Assembly: GCA_018873225.1 (NCBI GenBank)
Contig: JAEILZ010000002.1
Coordinates: forward strand, 4,526,001-4,590,000
Length of the DNA: 64,000 nucleotides
DNA from: [Phialemoniopsis] sp. UDSM-2020
Taxonomy: Eukaryota; Ascomycota; Sordariomycetes; Thyridiales; Thyridiaceae
Direction of reading: 5' to 3'
Of this stretch, positions 11,553 to 23,084 are shown one piece after another. How positions within the stretch are numbered: the stretch's first letter is position 1; the number at the start of each line of letters is the position of its first letter. Both the position numbers and the translations under genes were made by a program. Under the pieces are notes generated by a model, which saw only the letters and a list, made by a program, of their open reading frames with translations, did no database searches and was not told the DNA's origin.

Positions 11553-13373
11553 ATGAGTGACAGTACAGCCCCCAACGCGGAGCAGAGCAAGTCCGACATC
11601 GAGCAGCAGGCGGTCGACAAGCCAAACGAAAAGACTACGAAACCCCGATCCTTCTACATCACCGTAATCTCAATTTGCATGTGCGTGTTCATCTCGACCG
11701 TCAACACCATCAACTTTGCCTCTGCCTTGCCGGCAGTCGCGTCTTCGCTGTCGGCAACGACCACGCAAGCCTTCTGGTGCGGTACAGTGCTCCTCTTCGC
11801 CCAATGCATTGCGCAGCCCGTCTACGGTGCGGCTACCGAGGCGTTCGGGCGCAAGATTTGCATGCTGGTGGCGCTGGTGATCTTTGCGATTGGTAGCCTC
11901 CTCGCGGCCTTGGCGCAGAACATTCAGTGGCTGATAGCCGTGCGGGCAATCCAGGGTCTTGGAGGGGGCGGTATCAATGTTTGTGTCAATGTGATCATCG
12001 TCGACTTGGTACCAAGGAGAGAGAGGGCTAAGTTGAGCGGCATTGTGTCCTTGTCCGGGGCGCTCGGGCTAGTGGTAGGCGTGCTCTCTGGATCAGCCCT
12101 CGTCCAGAAGAGTTGGCGATTGTAAGTCCTACGCTTTATATAGCTTCTTGACACCTTCGACTAACCGAGTCTGTGTAGGATGTTTTGGATCAATCTTCCT
12201 ATCGCAGGCGTAGCCTTTGCTCTGTTTGTCTTCTTCCTATCCCTGGAAGAAGGGCAGAAGGATCCGCTATCAGAACTCAAGGGCCTCGACTGGACGGGTA
12301 TTGTCATTTGCGCCGGCTCCATTGCTGGCATCTTATTTGCTCTGGTCAATGGAGGAACTGAGTACTCCTGGTCATCACCCAATGTGCTGGCGCCGCTCAT
12401 CATAGGAGCCTTTGGCATCGCCGGCTTCTTCGCATTCGAGGGCTGCCTGGCAGGCAAACATGGACTAGGCCCAGCTTTTATCCCTCTGTGGCTGTTTACT
12501 AGCCGAACAGCAGCCCTGGGTTATCTCATCACCTTTCTACAGGCCATGGTCCTGTGGGCCATTCCATACTACTTCCTTCTTTATGTAAGTCACGTACACC
12601 TTAGCCCCTGGTAATGAAAGACACTGACTGGTGCATACTAGCTGCACGTTAGCGCCTCCAAAAGTCTTGTCCAGTCTTCCGTGCTTTTGCTACCTAGCAC
12701 TCTGATTCTCCCACCAGCAGCTGCCGTGGCTGGAATACTGATGTCAAAGTTGAGCCGCTTCAAATACTTCAACGTTGCAGCTTTTGTCCTGATGACCGGC
12801 GGATGTGTCGGTCTGTCCACACTCCGTGCAAATCCTACCACAGGACAGATCATAGGATATCAAGTGCTGTTCAGTCTCGGTGGCGGCATCCTCTTCCCGG
12901 GCCGTTTGGTGGCTGTACAGGCAGCTCAGCAAGAGCTTAGTTCGGGAAGGCCAGATGACAGGGCCGACGTGCGCATAGCTACCAGCTTGGTCAGTTTCAC
13001 GACAAGTCTGGGCCAGGCCTTTGGTATTGCTATGGGAAGTACGACACTGCAGAGTAGATGGAATCCCTTGGTAGATCAAGCGATCGCGATGGGAAAGCTA
13101 CCAGGCAATAGCACGTATTTCGTGCCAGGGTCGCAGGCGGCGAGGAGCGCCGACATCATCGTCCATTTTCCTGGTGACATCTCCGCTATCTACCGCGACA
13201 TCGCGGCCGAGAGCGTGGCCAAGGTGTGGTATATTTGCATTGGACTGTCTGCGGCGGGTATTCTGGCAGCACTGGGGTCGCGGAATTTGGATCTGAATAA
13301 CAAGGAGGACCATCAAGAAGTCCAGAAACAACGACATCAAATGACAGCTAATCAGATAAAAAGCGAGCCATAG
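11553..13373 (+). CDS. MFS drug:H+ antiporter, DHA2 (14-TM) type
   Basis: Three exons (11553-12121, 12179-12584, 12642-13373) encode 568 residues. The introns are 12122-12178 and 12585-12641. A polar, charged N-terminus of about 35 residues leads into TM1. Motif A-like sequence AFGRKICMLVAL and the RAIQGLGGGGI segment of TM4 are visible, followed by motif C, LSGALGLVVGVLSGSALV. The splice joins WRL to MFWINLPIAG, the classical DHA2 signature. About 14 membrane helices are expected. Relatives export toxins, mycotoxins and drugs at the plasma membrane. No biosynthetic gene lies next to it, so the substrate is open. The C-terminus is rich in lysine and glutamine. Confidence 0.92.
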
Positions 13374-14115
13374 TCCAAAGTCAAGGTTTCGTGGCTAGTC
13401 ATGAAGGCTGCCAATCGCTCACTACCTTCCGCCCATAGACCATGTATCTAATTAGAAGCAACCTGCGTCGTATAGAAGGCGGCATTAAAAGCTTTTCGGA
13501 CCTATACAGGCTAGTAAGCGCGGATCTTAGCATCGCACGTAGAAAGCACGAGCGTCCCTTATCACGTTCGGCCAAGACTACGGATGAAATGGGCAGTGAG
13601 AGACCATTCGCTCCACCACCGCTGGTTGCATTAGCCCAAAAGCCGAGCTCTTGAAGTTTCGCTTGTCAGGCCTTGAGTTGATCGGCCACTTCTTCAATAC
13701 CTCGCCAACATCTTTGAACCCGGCTGCCGTTGGTGGTTCTTAGTGCGACCAAGCTTCCGACTGGCGTACAGACATAGCCAGCTTACCCTAACGATAGGAA
13801 AGGTGACTGACCTCCCCTGGCCATAGTCAATGGCCCACGATCAAGTAAGAAACAAGAGCATGACGGATATCCAAATCAAAAGCTTTGAACACATAAAGGT
13901 CATTTGAACATGCGCAAACAGGGAACAGAAATTCGCTGTGGCATTGTCACGTGGTGGGGTCTGTGTTGGTTGACCAAGTCCTGCATGAAAAGTCCTGGGC
14001 TGTGCTGGAAGGCGGAGCAAGCGGCCACTTCATTGCAACAACCAACGTCTCCGTCCGTCAACTGACTACTTCCGACCTTCCACACAAAGTCGCCCACAGA
14101 TATTCAGTCCGAATC
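13374..14115. other. Intergenic, no supported gene
   Basis: A 742-base stretch between two rightward genes. Only short open frames without domain features are present. It presumably holds the terminator of the MFS gene and the promoter of the DUF7730 gene. Confidence 0.55.
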
Positions 14116-15224
14116 ATGGACCACCTCGCCCCCTCAAGGCGATACCGTGTGATGCAAGCTCTTGGCATGCGCAGGAAGCGGAGCGAGCAGCTTCAATCTG
14201 CCTTCTGTGCATTGCCTACTGAGATCCGTGAGGCCATCTACCTCGAGATGTGGAGGGTCTCGGGGCTCAGGCAGCACATCCTTCTGCAGGACCACATCGA
14301 CATACAAAGCCCCAAGTTCTACCACCGTTCGTGCCACGTTGAGTTCAGCGTCGTAGACGACCGCCAAGCCGCATTACAAGCATGGGCGGACGATGCTCGC
14401 CCGGAGCCAATCCCACCGTCAACATACGTGGCAATCAAGGGTTTGGGCAACTGGTACGCACGTCTGAGGTCGCCGTGGTACAACCACTGGAGGTGCGAGG
14501 AGGAATGCCGTCCGTCGCTCAGCTTGTACTTGCCGATGTTGCTTTCGTGCAAGAGAATGTGAGTCTCGCACCCTGTCTGGGTTGACACGCTTCCATAGTA
14601 CTGACAAGGCGTGGCCTGCGGATAAGCTATTCAGAATGCATCAAGTCGATTTATGAGCATACGACATTCGTGTTCACCAATACATACACAATCCAGCAGT
14701 TCCTAGGATTCTGCGGTCAGCCCCAGCAGCCGCATCGTCCCCCGTCGCCGTTCCTGCAATATGTCAGGCATCTCGAGCTATCTCTATCAATTGCCTTTCC
14801 ACTGCTCGTCCCGTGCTGCGCAGGGCAGAATAGCGAGCACACCGCGTACGATTTTCACTGGCTTGAATTAGACTTGATGAAGAATCTCAGGACGCTCAAC
14901 ATATGGATTGATCATAGCTTGACGGAACGACGTCACCTGGCCAGCAATCACTGGCTGCCAATTACGGAATACGACGCTGACACGGTGAGAAGCGCCCTGA
15001 TGCGTTTCGATCCGGATGACCGAGTCGAAGTCACGATTAGCATGCCACTGAGAGATCAGATCATACCGAACTTTGGTTTTGTGCAAGGTCTCTCTCGACA
15101 GGGCGTTCGGATATGGCATAGAGGTTCCGGCACCAAGTTCATACCGTCAACAGAATACGAATCTGATGAAATTATTTATACAACTGAGCTGTGGGTGCAC
15201 CCAAGTACTCTTCGAACGACGTAG
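14116..15224 (+). CDS. DUF7730-like fungal protein of unknown function
   Basis: Two exons, 14116-14558 and 14627-15224, encode 346 residues. The intron 14559-14626 has a GTGAGT donor, and its removal joins LLSCKR to IYSECIKSIYEHTTFVF. Near residues 37-50 lies ALPTEIREAIYLEMWR, an F-box-like opening typical of the DUF7730 family, and the CKRIYSECI segment after the splice matches the same family layout. A central region with W and C residues (WYNHWRCEEEC) and a beta-rich C-terminal half follow. No catalytic residues, signal peptide or membrane helix are seen. Such genes are numerous in Pezizomycotina genomes and vary between strains. The role is unknown; a part in substrate recognition is only suggested by the F-box-like start. 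Confidence 0.72.
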
Positions 15225-15326
15225 CATGATTATTGCTGACTATTCGAAAGCGACCTCGACACCAATGTAACGCGAAGTCACGCTCACCGAAGAAGAGGGA
15301 GCCGGAAAAAATGGTGGAACCTTTCC

Positions 15327-15358
15327 AGATAGATAAATAGATAGATATATAGATAGAC
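15327..15358. repeat. GATA tetranucleotide microsatellite
   Basis: An imperfect (AGAT)n tract in the short gap between two convergent genes. It is a simple repeat prone to length change, and no function is implied. Confidence 0.85.
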
Positions 15359-15376
15359 AATTAGTTATTTAATTAG

Positions 15377-16616
15377 CTATGGTGGACGGATTTTCCCCTT
15401 AGGGTCAACAGTATGTCCTCTCTCTACTGTGACCTGGATGGCAAGGGCAAGAATGGCATAATTCTCTGGGTTATCTGTCCGCTGGTGCTTTCGGTTCCAC
15501 CGCCACCCGTAAGCTTCATCCGGATTTGGCACGTCCCACCAATTGCCAAAATGCCCGAGGTGAAAAAACTGCCAAGGATGCGAATATCAGTGAATCAAGT
15601 ATGCAAGTTGGTGCGGCAACCCGTAGTAAAGTTACCTCGTGATGGATTGTTGCGTCTAGACCGAGCAAGCTATCCAAGGGTGTGCAGTCGTCAGACTTCC
15701 CCCAGCGCATCTTGCACCAGGTCTTGACGAACCTCCAAGCCGAAGGATGCGCCACCTGCCTCAGTCTGTCATCGGTGAACAAATTGTAGTCACGATCCTC
15801 AATCTCTCGAAGCCAGTTCGGATGAAAATTGATCGTCTCGGCGATTTTCCGTCGAGCAGTGCCCCTTGGCTTTCCCCCCTCTTTCGGAGTGTCGATCTGG
15901 GTCAAGGCTAGGGTCGTCCATTTAGTGCCGGTCCTGGATTCTTCGTACATGTCCCAAAGCGCCTGGCCTGGGTCCACGTCCCTCTTTCTTGTCTTGTCGT
16001 GCAAGGTTCTACGGCCCGCCTCGTCCGTCTTATCGTCGATGTGGAATCCGCAGTAGAATACCTTGGCCAGCCCGTCAGCGATGTCGTCTTCACTACAAAA
16101 AGACCCCCGTAACTCACCACATTGCGCCAGTGTGTATCAGTCTGTGCCAGGTCTTTCCACGCATTCGATTCCAAAAGCGGCGGGCTTGCCCCATCTCCGA
16201 CAGGGCCTCGGAGGTCTGCGAAATAGCCGTAGAGATCTAAGTGACTTAGCCACGGCACAACGGTAGGATGTTGTTAGTATTACTTACCAGCCGCCGTTCT
16301 GGCATTCTTTTGCCAGTCACCATTGCTCATCAGGAGCTTGACAAGTGCCTCTACGCGCGGGTCGAGAGGCGTCCTCGCCAGCTCCTGGCTTGCCAGGGCT
16401 GAGCGGGCCTTCACGGTCTCCACCGATGTCTTGATGGCTTCCTGGATCTTTGGGGTATCTACAAAATATCAGAACACCACGAAAGGCATGTTTAGATAGG
16501 TAGGATATGTACTAACTGCATGTTTCCGTGTCAATGGTCCAGTACCAAGTATCGATGGCAGCCGCAAGTAAGGGCAGGTAGACAAAGATGAAACAAAGGC
16601 CTTGCACTCGCAACAT
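15377..16616 (-). CDS. Secreted HExxH zinc-metalloprotease-like protein
   Basis: Five exons on the minus strand: 16616-16517, 16458-16288, 16236-16118, 16061-15636 and 15568-15377, encoding 335 residues. All four introns (51-67 nt) have GT-AG ends and fit in phase. The first 21 residues form a signal peptide (MLRVQGLCFIFVYLPLLAAA). The last splice, after CATCACGAG, creates HEFFH at residues 271-275; unspliced, this motif is invisible. Seventeen residues later comes EAYGW, resembling the AYG element that follows HExxH in aspzincin and lysine-specific metalloendopeptidases. Cysteines at the mature N-terminus and mid-protein could form disulfides. Protease activity is inferred, not shown. An in-frame ATG at 16664 exists, but starting there would bury the signal peptide. 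The gene is divergent from another secreted protein gene. Confidence 0.72.
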
Positions 16617-17527
16617 GGTTTGATAGATTATGTGTTGTGTAGTAGCCGGCCAGACTCGTGTCATGATCTACGAAAGTGTGTCTGCAATTGTCGTCTGACG
16701 CCGACCTTTTAACTTCCTCGCTATCAGCTTGGTACAACGATAGAACTGGTGTTGCGCTTGGCCCCCAGTGCCAAGGCTTTGCTGTTGGTTGTACGTCGCC
16801 ATGACAAATGTCCAGATCATACGATTAGTGTTGTTGGGTGAGATGAATACACAGCCATTTGACTGTTATTTCTAGTCCGGCAAGGGAGGCCTTTCAAGCG
16901 GCCAGAACAAGAACTAAAAATCGACATCTTCTGTTGAGCTCAAAAAAGTCGAAAGTTACATTGCCATTAGGTTGCCAGCCTACCAGAAGGGATGGAAAGC
17001 GCACAAATCCACTCTTTACGCGCCGAGGCCGCGCTTTGGGGTCCAAACCCGCAACCACCGCCCCCAAAGACATGCATCGTAGTCGCTTGCCAAGTATGCA
17101 CTTCGCCGTAATGTTGGCTTGTTGGCCATCAAGTTTCACCATTCAGCCTCGCCTTGCACCGTTTCAACAAGAGAATTGTGGTTTAGTTTCGCAACCAACC
17201 TTCAGGGCCGGGTCTTGGTGCGCCGCCAACACGAACTTCTGGTTTCATCTTCACCAACAGAGAAAACCGCCCGCATCGCCCCCAATCCTAGCTGTGGTAA
17301 CATTCATCCCACCTACCTAGGGTCATCGATGTCCATCTGAGATCGAGTCCATCTGAATTATATAAGTTGATGCGTGTTCGCGGAGGGGCACAATGCTTTG
17401 CCAAAACCTCAAGCACCTTTAATTGAGTTCAGATCTCATCCAGCCCTCAACAGATTCTCACATTTTTTACATATATCAAAGTACTGTGTGATAGCGTGCT
17501 ATTTTGTCTATTAAGCCCTTCTATATC
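16617..17527. other. Shared upstream region of two secreted-protein genes
   Basis: A 911-base stretch between divergent starts. A TATA-like TATATAA lies at 17359-17365, about 163 bases before the rightward ATG. An open frame of about 150 codons inside it (16859-17320) has a composition unlike coding sequence here and no domain, so I do not call it. Confidence 0.5.
17359..17365 (+). promoter_or_regulatory. TATA-like box of the secreted protein gene at 17528
   Basis: The sequence TATATAA lies 163 bases upstream of the ATG, a plausible distance for a fungal core promoter with a long leader. Confidence 0.35.
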
Positions 17528-19879
17528 ATGTTATTTTGGAGCCTATCACTCTTTCTGCAAATAGGCATCCCTTTTGCCTTTGCCCAAACTCCTCCCGATG
17601 ACACTCGGCGAGAGCACCAAGAGTTAATTTTGCCAAGGCACGTAACGGTTTTCCATGAGCTGAAGGGAAACGGCTAACCCCCGCTCCAGTCCTGTTATCA
17701 ACGCCGTCGTGCCTACAGAAACAGGCCAGGTTGGCATCAACCCCGTCGATGTCACTGTCCCGCCCCTGTCCGAGATGTAAACATATTCCACACCAGAGCA
17801 CGCCACTGCATGAGTTGACAACTTCTTTTCAGAAAGGGAAGCATCGGCGTCAACACCCAATATCTCACAGAAGAAGCTGGCAACACCCAGGCACGCATCA
17901 AGTTACCCTCCCCCATAGTAGCTGTCCTTCCTAACCTGGCATCTGCAGTGGATCGGGCCGGACCCCTCCCATATCACTGTGGCGACTGTGACTAAGACGA
18001 ACTCCGGCGCACCGGTGGTTACGATAGCCTTCGATGTGCAAGCCTCGAAAGCCGACAATGGAGATATTTCCATCGTACTAAGCCCCTTCGCAATATCTAG
18101 ACTGAAAGCAATTGCCGGACAAGTGACACCATGTGGAGGCGGTAGGAAGCGCCGCAGATTCAAGCGCCAAGCCGTCGCCTGCGGCCGCGTAGATTTTGCC
18201 AACAGGGTCCAGGCCGATCCCGAACTGAGCAGTTTCAATCGCCAGCTGCCCAAGGAGATATCGGGCATTGTCGATGAGGGCTACGTCGGGGCGCCGGGAG
18301 AGCAGACTGGCTGGCAAGGTCCGCACGTTTATGCCGGGGATGATCAAGGATATGCATCTGGAGGAGAGGAAGGTTGGTCCGATGCGGGAGACCCGGATCT
18401 CGTGGAGGCCCCAGTCTTCGCGTCGCCAGAGGAGGCTGCCGGCTTCGTGTTCGCCGGTAGTGGGGCAGGTACCGCAGTCGGTGCCGCGGCTGTGCCCCCG
18501 ACACTGTTGTCCTTCCTTGCCTATGTCTACAAGACGTTGAACGAGGATGAGAAGACTGTCTTGCCTGTGTACAAGATTCCTGCGTCCAAGGTCCAAAAGG
18601 TGACCAAGACAAAGACAGCCCCGTCTAGTACCTCTACATCGGCCGAGAACTGCCCGACGAAAACAGTATGTGAAATCACTTTGGTTCTGAACAGGTTTGC
18701 CAGACTAATTTGAACGACACAGCCTGAATGCGATGATGAGTGCAATCCCGAGGAGGATGGTGACTACTACAAGTGTTCGGAAGTCAGTCTAGCAACGCAC
18801 CAGCATCGGAACTGTTTCGGCCCACTGCTAACGCGAAGTGTTCATTAGGGAAGTCACCGCGGCTGTCGATGTGTACCAGCAACCCGAGAGTTTCCATACC
18901 GCGCAAATCCAGTCCTACTCTCAGCACTATCGGATGCTCTAGATGCAATCGATACAGTTCCGGCCCCGAATGGCATCATCCAGTGCGATCAGAAAAGGCT
19001 TTCGGAATACCCCGCCAAATTGTTTCAAGGGATCTGGAACGGCTTCTGCGCTGAGGCAAATGCTCCGCCACACACAGTTTCGTGGACAACAGACATCGAT
19101 GGCAACAGGATTGGTCCCAGATCCCTCTTTCGGTCCGCCAGGCTTGACGTTCGCAGTCCACCCACCGACAAGACGCGGTTTAAGGACTACCGCATCACCC
19201 TCCAGTGGGAGCAAGGTGACCCGGATGAAGAGTGCTGGGCGAGCTGTCCGGATGCAATGGCGAATGTAGCTGGTGATTGTGCGTATGTCCCTGTTTGACT
19301 TCGTTGACTTGTGGTGCTGACCTCACGCAGGTGCCTTTGGGACTTATGATAAACACATGCCCCTCGATGGCTCGATTGATGTGGGCTGCGGAACCTATTC
19401 TTACCACATAGAGCCTCCCTCCCAGTCTCACTCTTCCCCCCTGGCGCTAGCAGAGCAGAAATGCAACGATAAAGATAGTGTGCCTGGGCACAAGGACACA
19501 TCACCCTACTGGCAGGAGTACTGGGTCAAATGGCTCTGCGACACCAAGAGGATTACTGCCAATGACTTGGCCCCCGGGTCGTCAGCGATCGAATGGGCTC
19601 CCACCGGAGTTCCTGGCGCCACGCCTCATTATCGAGTCAGCTGGGTCTCCGGTTGTACGACCGATGTTGCGAAGCAGTCCCCGAGCAAGCCTGTGGAAGG
19701 GTCTACGTGCTACACCCTGCTGCACGATGACTTCACTCAGTGTAAGCAATGGTCTCACATCCTGGACTGTCTTGTCGTAGAACGGCTCACTAACAACGTT
19801 TACGCTTACAGGCAATAATGGGGGTGTTGGAGGGAGTCGACAGGCAGGTTGCGTCTTGTATGAGTTCTGGATATCTTAA
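17528..19879 (+). CDS. Large secreted Cys-rich protein of unknown function
   Basis: Proposed exons are 17528-17622, 17690-17776, 17833-17917, 17949-18665, 18723-18782, 18849-19278, 19331-19741 and 19812-19879, giving about 650 residues. A signal peptide is clear (MLFWSLSLFL then AFAQ). A basic stretch RKRRRFKRQ near residue 155-165 looks like a Kex2-type processing site. A threonine/lysine/serine linker follows, then a C-terminal domain rich in cysteine and tryptophan (for example CRCVPATREFPYRA, DVGCGTYSYHI, VSGCTTDV). Splices from 18665 onward are firm. The change of frame near 17918-17948 needs either a very short 31-nt intron, a longer intron that removes more sequence, or an assembly indel. 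An alternative last intron starting at the GTATGA near 19858 would change the final residues. I do not recognise the family. Confidence 0.62.
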
Positions 19880-20673
19880 CACATTACCTGAACAACTTGG
19901 ATAGTCAGCGTTGTTCATGGTAGGTTGATGAAGACTTTGCTCAAGTAGAGAGTGCCTCATTTAATATTACATACATAGCTTTTGATCATTTGTCGACTTT
20001 GCACGTATGCTACAAACACTCCCTACTGATTCCCCCCCCCCCCCCCCCCGGGCAACATCTCTATGACGAAAGTCGAGCTATCTGTGGTTTACCTACTAGT
20101 GTCCCCTATATGTGCTGCTTGAGAGCCTGGAAGCAGCCGCCACCAGAGTCAATGGGATCTTGAATATTGCTCAAGAGGCCAAGGCACCTCATTTCGTTGT
20201 GTAGTATCGATGTCACCATATACAAAGGGGCTTGAAGGCCAAGTCGTATGATGTGGATAACTAATCTTTTTATCCGTGATCGCCTGTCGGCCGCATCAAG
20301 AACAGACGGCCATCATCGTTATCCTGAACGAGAAGGTTAGACAAGCGAGATCGACAATGAATGTCCAGGATAAAACCCTGACCTTCGCCTACCAGATCAG
20401 TTAACTTCTTGTATATGCTCATGGGCAACAACTTGTATCCCTCTCCAGTGCAAGAACGGGAGAGGGGTGTGAATGCCGTCGCTGGTGATGAAACGGTCCT
20501 TGTATCCCTGCCAGGTACCGTGATGGTGTGGGGTAGCCGTCGAGCCCTGCGCTGCGACCGCCGGTGGAGTGACAAGGGCCTTGACCCCCGCCATTTGACT
20601 TCTTGCCCAGCCCTCAAGTGCTTCCAACACACGTCGGTCAGGCACCCAGCCCAGCGAAGAGAGTCAAAAAAAG
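19880..20673. other. Intergenic with a poly-C run
   Basis: A 794-base stretch between two rightward genes. It contains an 18-base C homopolymer at 20032-20049. Open frames on the minus strand at 20270-20698 lack any domain signature and are not called. Confidence 0.5.
20032..20049. repeat. C18 homopolymer
   Basis: Eighteen consecutive C residues followed by GGG. Such a run is a likely slippage and sequencing-error site, so its exact length is not reliable. Confidence 0.9.
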
Positions 20674-22568
20674 ATGACCAGTGAACGAGGTGCGTCAACA
20701 GGCCTGCTGTGCGACGTATTCGAGCGTCTCAGTCGGCTTCCGGGGCTTGCCATGGGAGCAGGACTGCTCGGATGTGCGGTGCTTTTCGCTTTGGTCGCCA
20801 CGCTGCGCTCCTGGCACCGCTTATCGCATGTGCCCGGTCCCTTCTGGGCAGCTCTCTCGAAAGTTTGGATGGTCCAACAGTCTCTCCAAGGGCAACAGCC
20901 CTACGCCATTCAAGAAGCGAACGAGAAATACGGTGAGTTGCAATGCTTGTTGGAGTACCGAACCTACTGATGCTGACCAACTGGTGACAACGTAGGGTCG
21001 CTTGTGCGCATCGGGCCTAACGAGCTGGCAACAGATGATCCTGAAGTGTTGCGTCGAATGATGGCCATTCGTTCAAAGTATTCTAGGGGACCATGTAGGT
21101 AGCCATAATTAATTCCTAGCTTACGTTGCTCACATCAGCCTTCGGGATGGCAGGGTACAATGCGCTTCGGTTCGAACCCGGCAAAGATAATCTGTTCTCT
21201 ATGCGAGACGATGACACCCATATGAAGCTACGTAGCAAGATGGCTGCAGGTGTGAGTCTATGCTCTCAAATAAGTGATTGGGTGACAATCATGGCTAACC
21301 TGGCTACGTAGTACTCGGGGAAAGAGAACGAGTCAATGGAGCGGACTGTTGATGAACACATTGGCAGACTAATCGGCCTGATACAACGCAAATATCTCTC
21401 TACAGATCGAGACTTTTGTCCAGTAGACTTTGCTGAGAAGATTCAGTTCTTTACTCTCGATGTCGTCAGTGATCTAGCGTTTGGTCAGCCGTTCGGCTAC
21501 ATAGAGCAAGATTGTGACGTCTTCGACTTCATCAAGATCACAAGATCCTTCTTCCCGGTAACCCTAGTCATGGCCAACATACCATCGCTTGTGGCTTTGC
21601 TGCACTCCCGTCTTTTTCGAGGCCTCTTGCCTGAAGAAAGTGACAAGTTTGGGTTCGGGGCCTTCATTGGGTATGCCCTTCGACGTCCTTCCAAAAGCAG
21701 ACGAGGCTGACATTCATTTCCAGAGTGGCTAATAGGAAGGTTGCCGAGCGGTTCGGTCCCAACGCTGTATCCCAGCCTGACATGCTCGGCTCCTTCATTC
21801 GCCATGGACTTGATCAGGACGAAGCGTCTCGAGAGTCGCTGCTCAATGTTGTCGCCGGAAGCGACACCACCGCTACTACCATCCGGGTCATGATGCTGAG
21901 TCTTCTCAGCAATTCAATAGCCTATAGGAAACTGCAGAAAGAGATTGATGATGGCATCGAGGCTGGTGAAATATCGTCGCCAATCACCGACGCCGAGGCC
22001 CGTCGACTACCATACCTCCAAGCCGCGATAAAGGAGGGGCTTCGAATCAAGGCTCCGGCAGCGGGGCCGCTGTTCAAGACAGTTCCTCCAGAAGGCGATA
22101 TCATAGACGGAAAGTTTATTCCGGGAGGCACACAGATTGGCACGTCACCCTTCGGCATCTACCACTCCAAGAAAATATTCGGTAGCGATGCAAGCCTCTT
22201 CTTGCCAGAACGGTGGTTGAACGCGGATGCTACGAAAGCAGCAGAAATGGCTAACGTGGTCGATCTCGTCTTTTCAGTGGGGAAGTACCAGTGTCTGGGG
22301 AAGCCGGTGGCTTTCATGGAACTGAACAAGATCTTTGTCGAGGTGGGTAAACATGTCAAGCCTCAATGGGAGCCTACACTAACTGATCTAGCTGATGAGG
22401 CGATTCGACTTTGCCATGGTTCGTCCAGAGAGACCGTTGCACATTGTCAATGCTGTAAGTAGAACCAGCTGTCAACACCCCCGACAGTGAGTTGACGCTA
22501 GTTGCTAGGGTATCTGGCTCATCGAGGACTTCCCATTGCGAATCACGCGGCGCGAGAGGGGGCCGTAG
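20674..22568 (+). CDS. Cytochrome P450 monooxygenase (pisatin-demethylase-like)
   Basis: Seven exons (20674-20932, 20996-21094, 21139-21251, 21312-21670, 21724-22342, 22392-22454, 22509-22568) encode 523 residues. An N-terminal membrane anchor lies at about residues 25-45, followed by the SHVPGPFWA hinge. The I-helix oxygen-binding motif AGSDTTATT, the K-helix EGLR (ExxR), the PERW motif and the heme loop FSVGKYQCLG with the ligand Cys467 are all present. The last two introns restore the C-terminus LMRRFDFAMVRPERP and then WLIEDFPLRITRRERG, typical of the pisatin-demethylase-like branch; without them the frame ends early in unrelated sequence. The enzyme should be ER-bound and need a P450 reductase. 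Substrate is unknown. The flavin thiol oxidoreductase gene lies 516 bases downstream on the same strand. Confidence 0.93.
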
Positions 22569-23084
22569 CTGCCTCTTTCAGGATTACCTTGAAGATGCGT
22601 TGCTCTAGAACTATTCTTGCTCTAGCACTTTTCTGCTTGAAGAATATGAATCATCATGACACCTACGCTCGTTGGAGATTCTGGGGTGGCAGTGTTTGAC
22701 ATGGTAGGGCTGGATTGGGCCGACCGGGTATCTAGGGGAAGGACAAATCTCCAGCCAGAATGTTCTCGAAACTTGGCAGAAACTCTACTACGTAATCTCA
22801 TTTGGAATACTAACTCTCTGAAATTCCATCTATCAAAGGATTTAGTCGTCGCTATTTCCGGATCCGTGTCATAATGGCTAGGGGTCCTGTCTCGGGTCGC
22901 CCATAAGTCTCCGAAAAGGTCCCGAAGAGGCTGACTCGGCGGGCCCCACCCCCGGACACATATGCCGTCGTTTACTCTCCGGGCCGCCGTTAAGTAACGG
23001 ACCGGTGCTGTCCAACTTCCTATTTAAACCTGCAACGCTTCCGTCGATCGCTTGTCTTGCCCCTGAATATTCTCCTCCATTGAC
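22569..23084. other. Promoter region of the FAD oxidoreductase gene
   Basis: A 516-base stretch with a GC-rich segment (22920-22995) followed by a TATA-like TATTTAAA at 23021-23028, which is 57-64 bases upstream of the ATG. No other feature was seen. Confidence 0.5.
23021..23028 (+). promoter_or_regulatory. TATA-like box of the FAD thiol oxidoreductase gene
   Basis: TATTTAAA lies 64 bases before the ATG at 23085, at a typical core-promoter distance. Confidence 0.4.

Noticed and set aside
16859..17320. Open frame of about 150 codons between the two secreted-protein genes
   Set aside because: It has no domain, a basic and irregular composition, overlaps other frames on both strands and lies in a promoter region; it is more likely chance.
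20270..20698. Minus-strand open frame upstream of the P450 gene
   Set aside because: It overlaps the P450 start and has no recognisable motif or splice structure.
21165..21185. GGTTCGAACCC, resembling a tRNA B box
   Set aside because: It lies inside a P450 exon in frame, and no acceptor or anticodon stem can be drawn around it.
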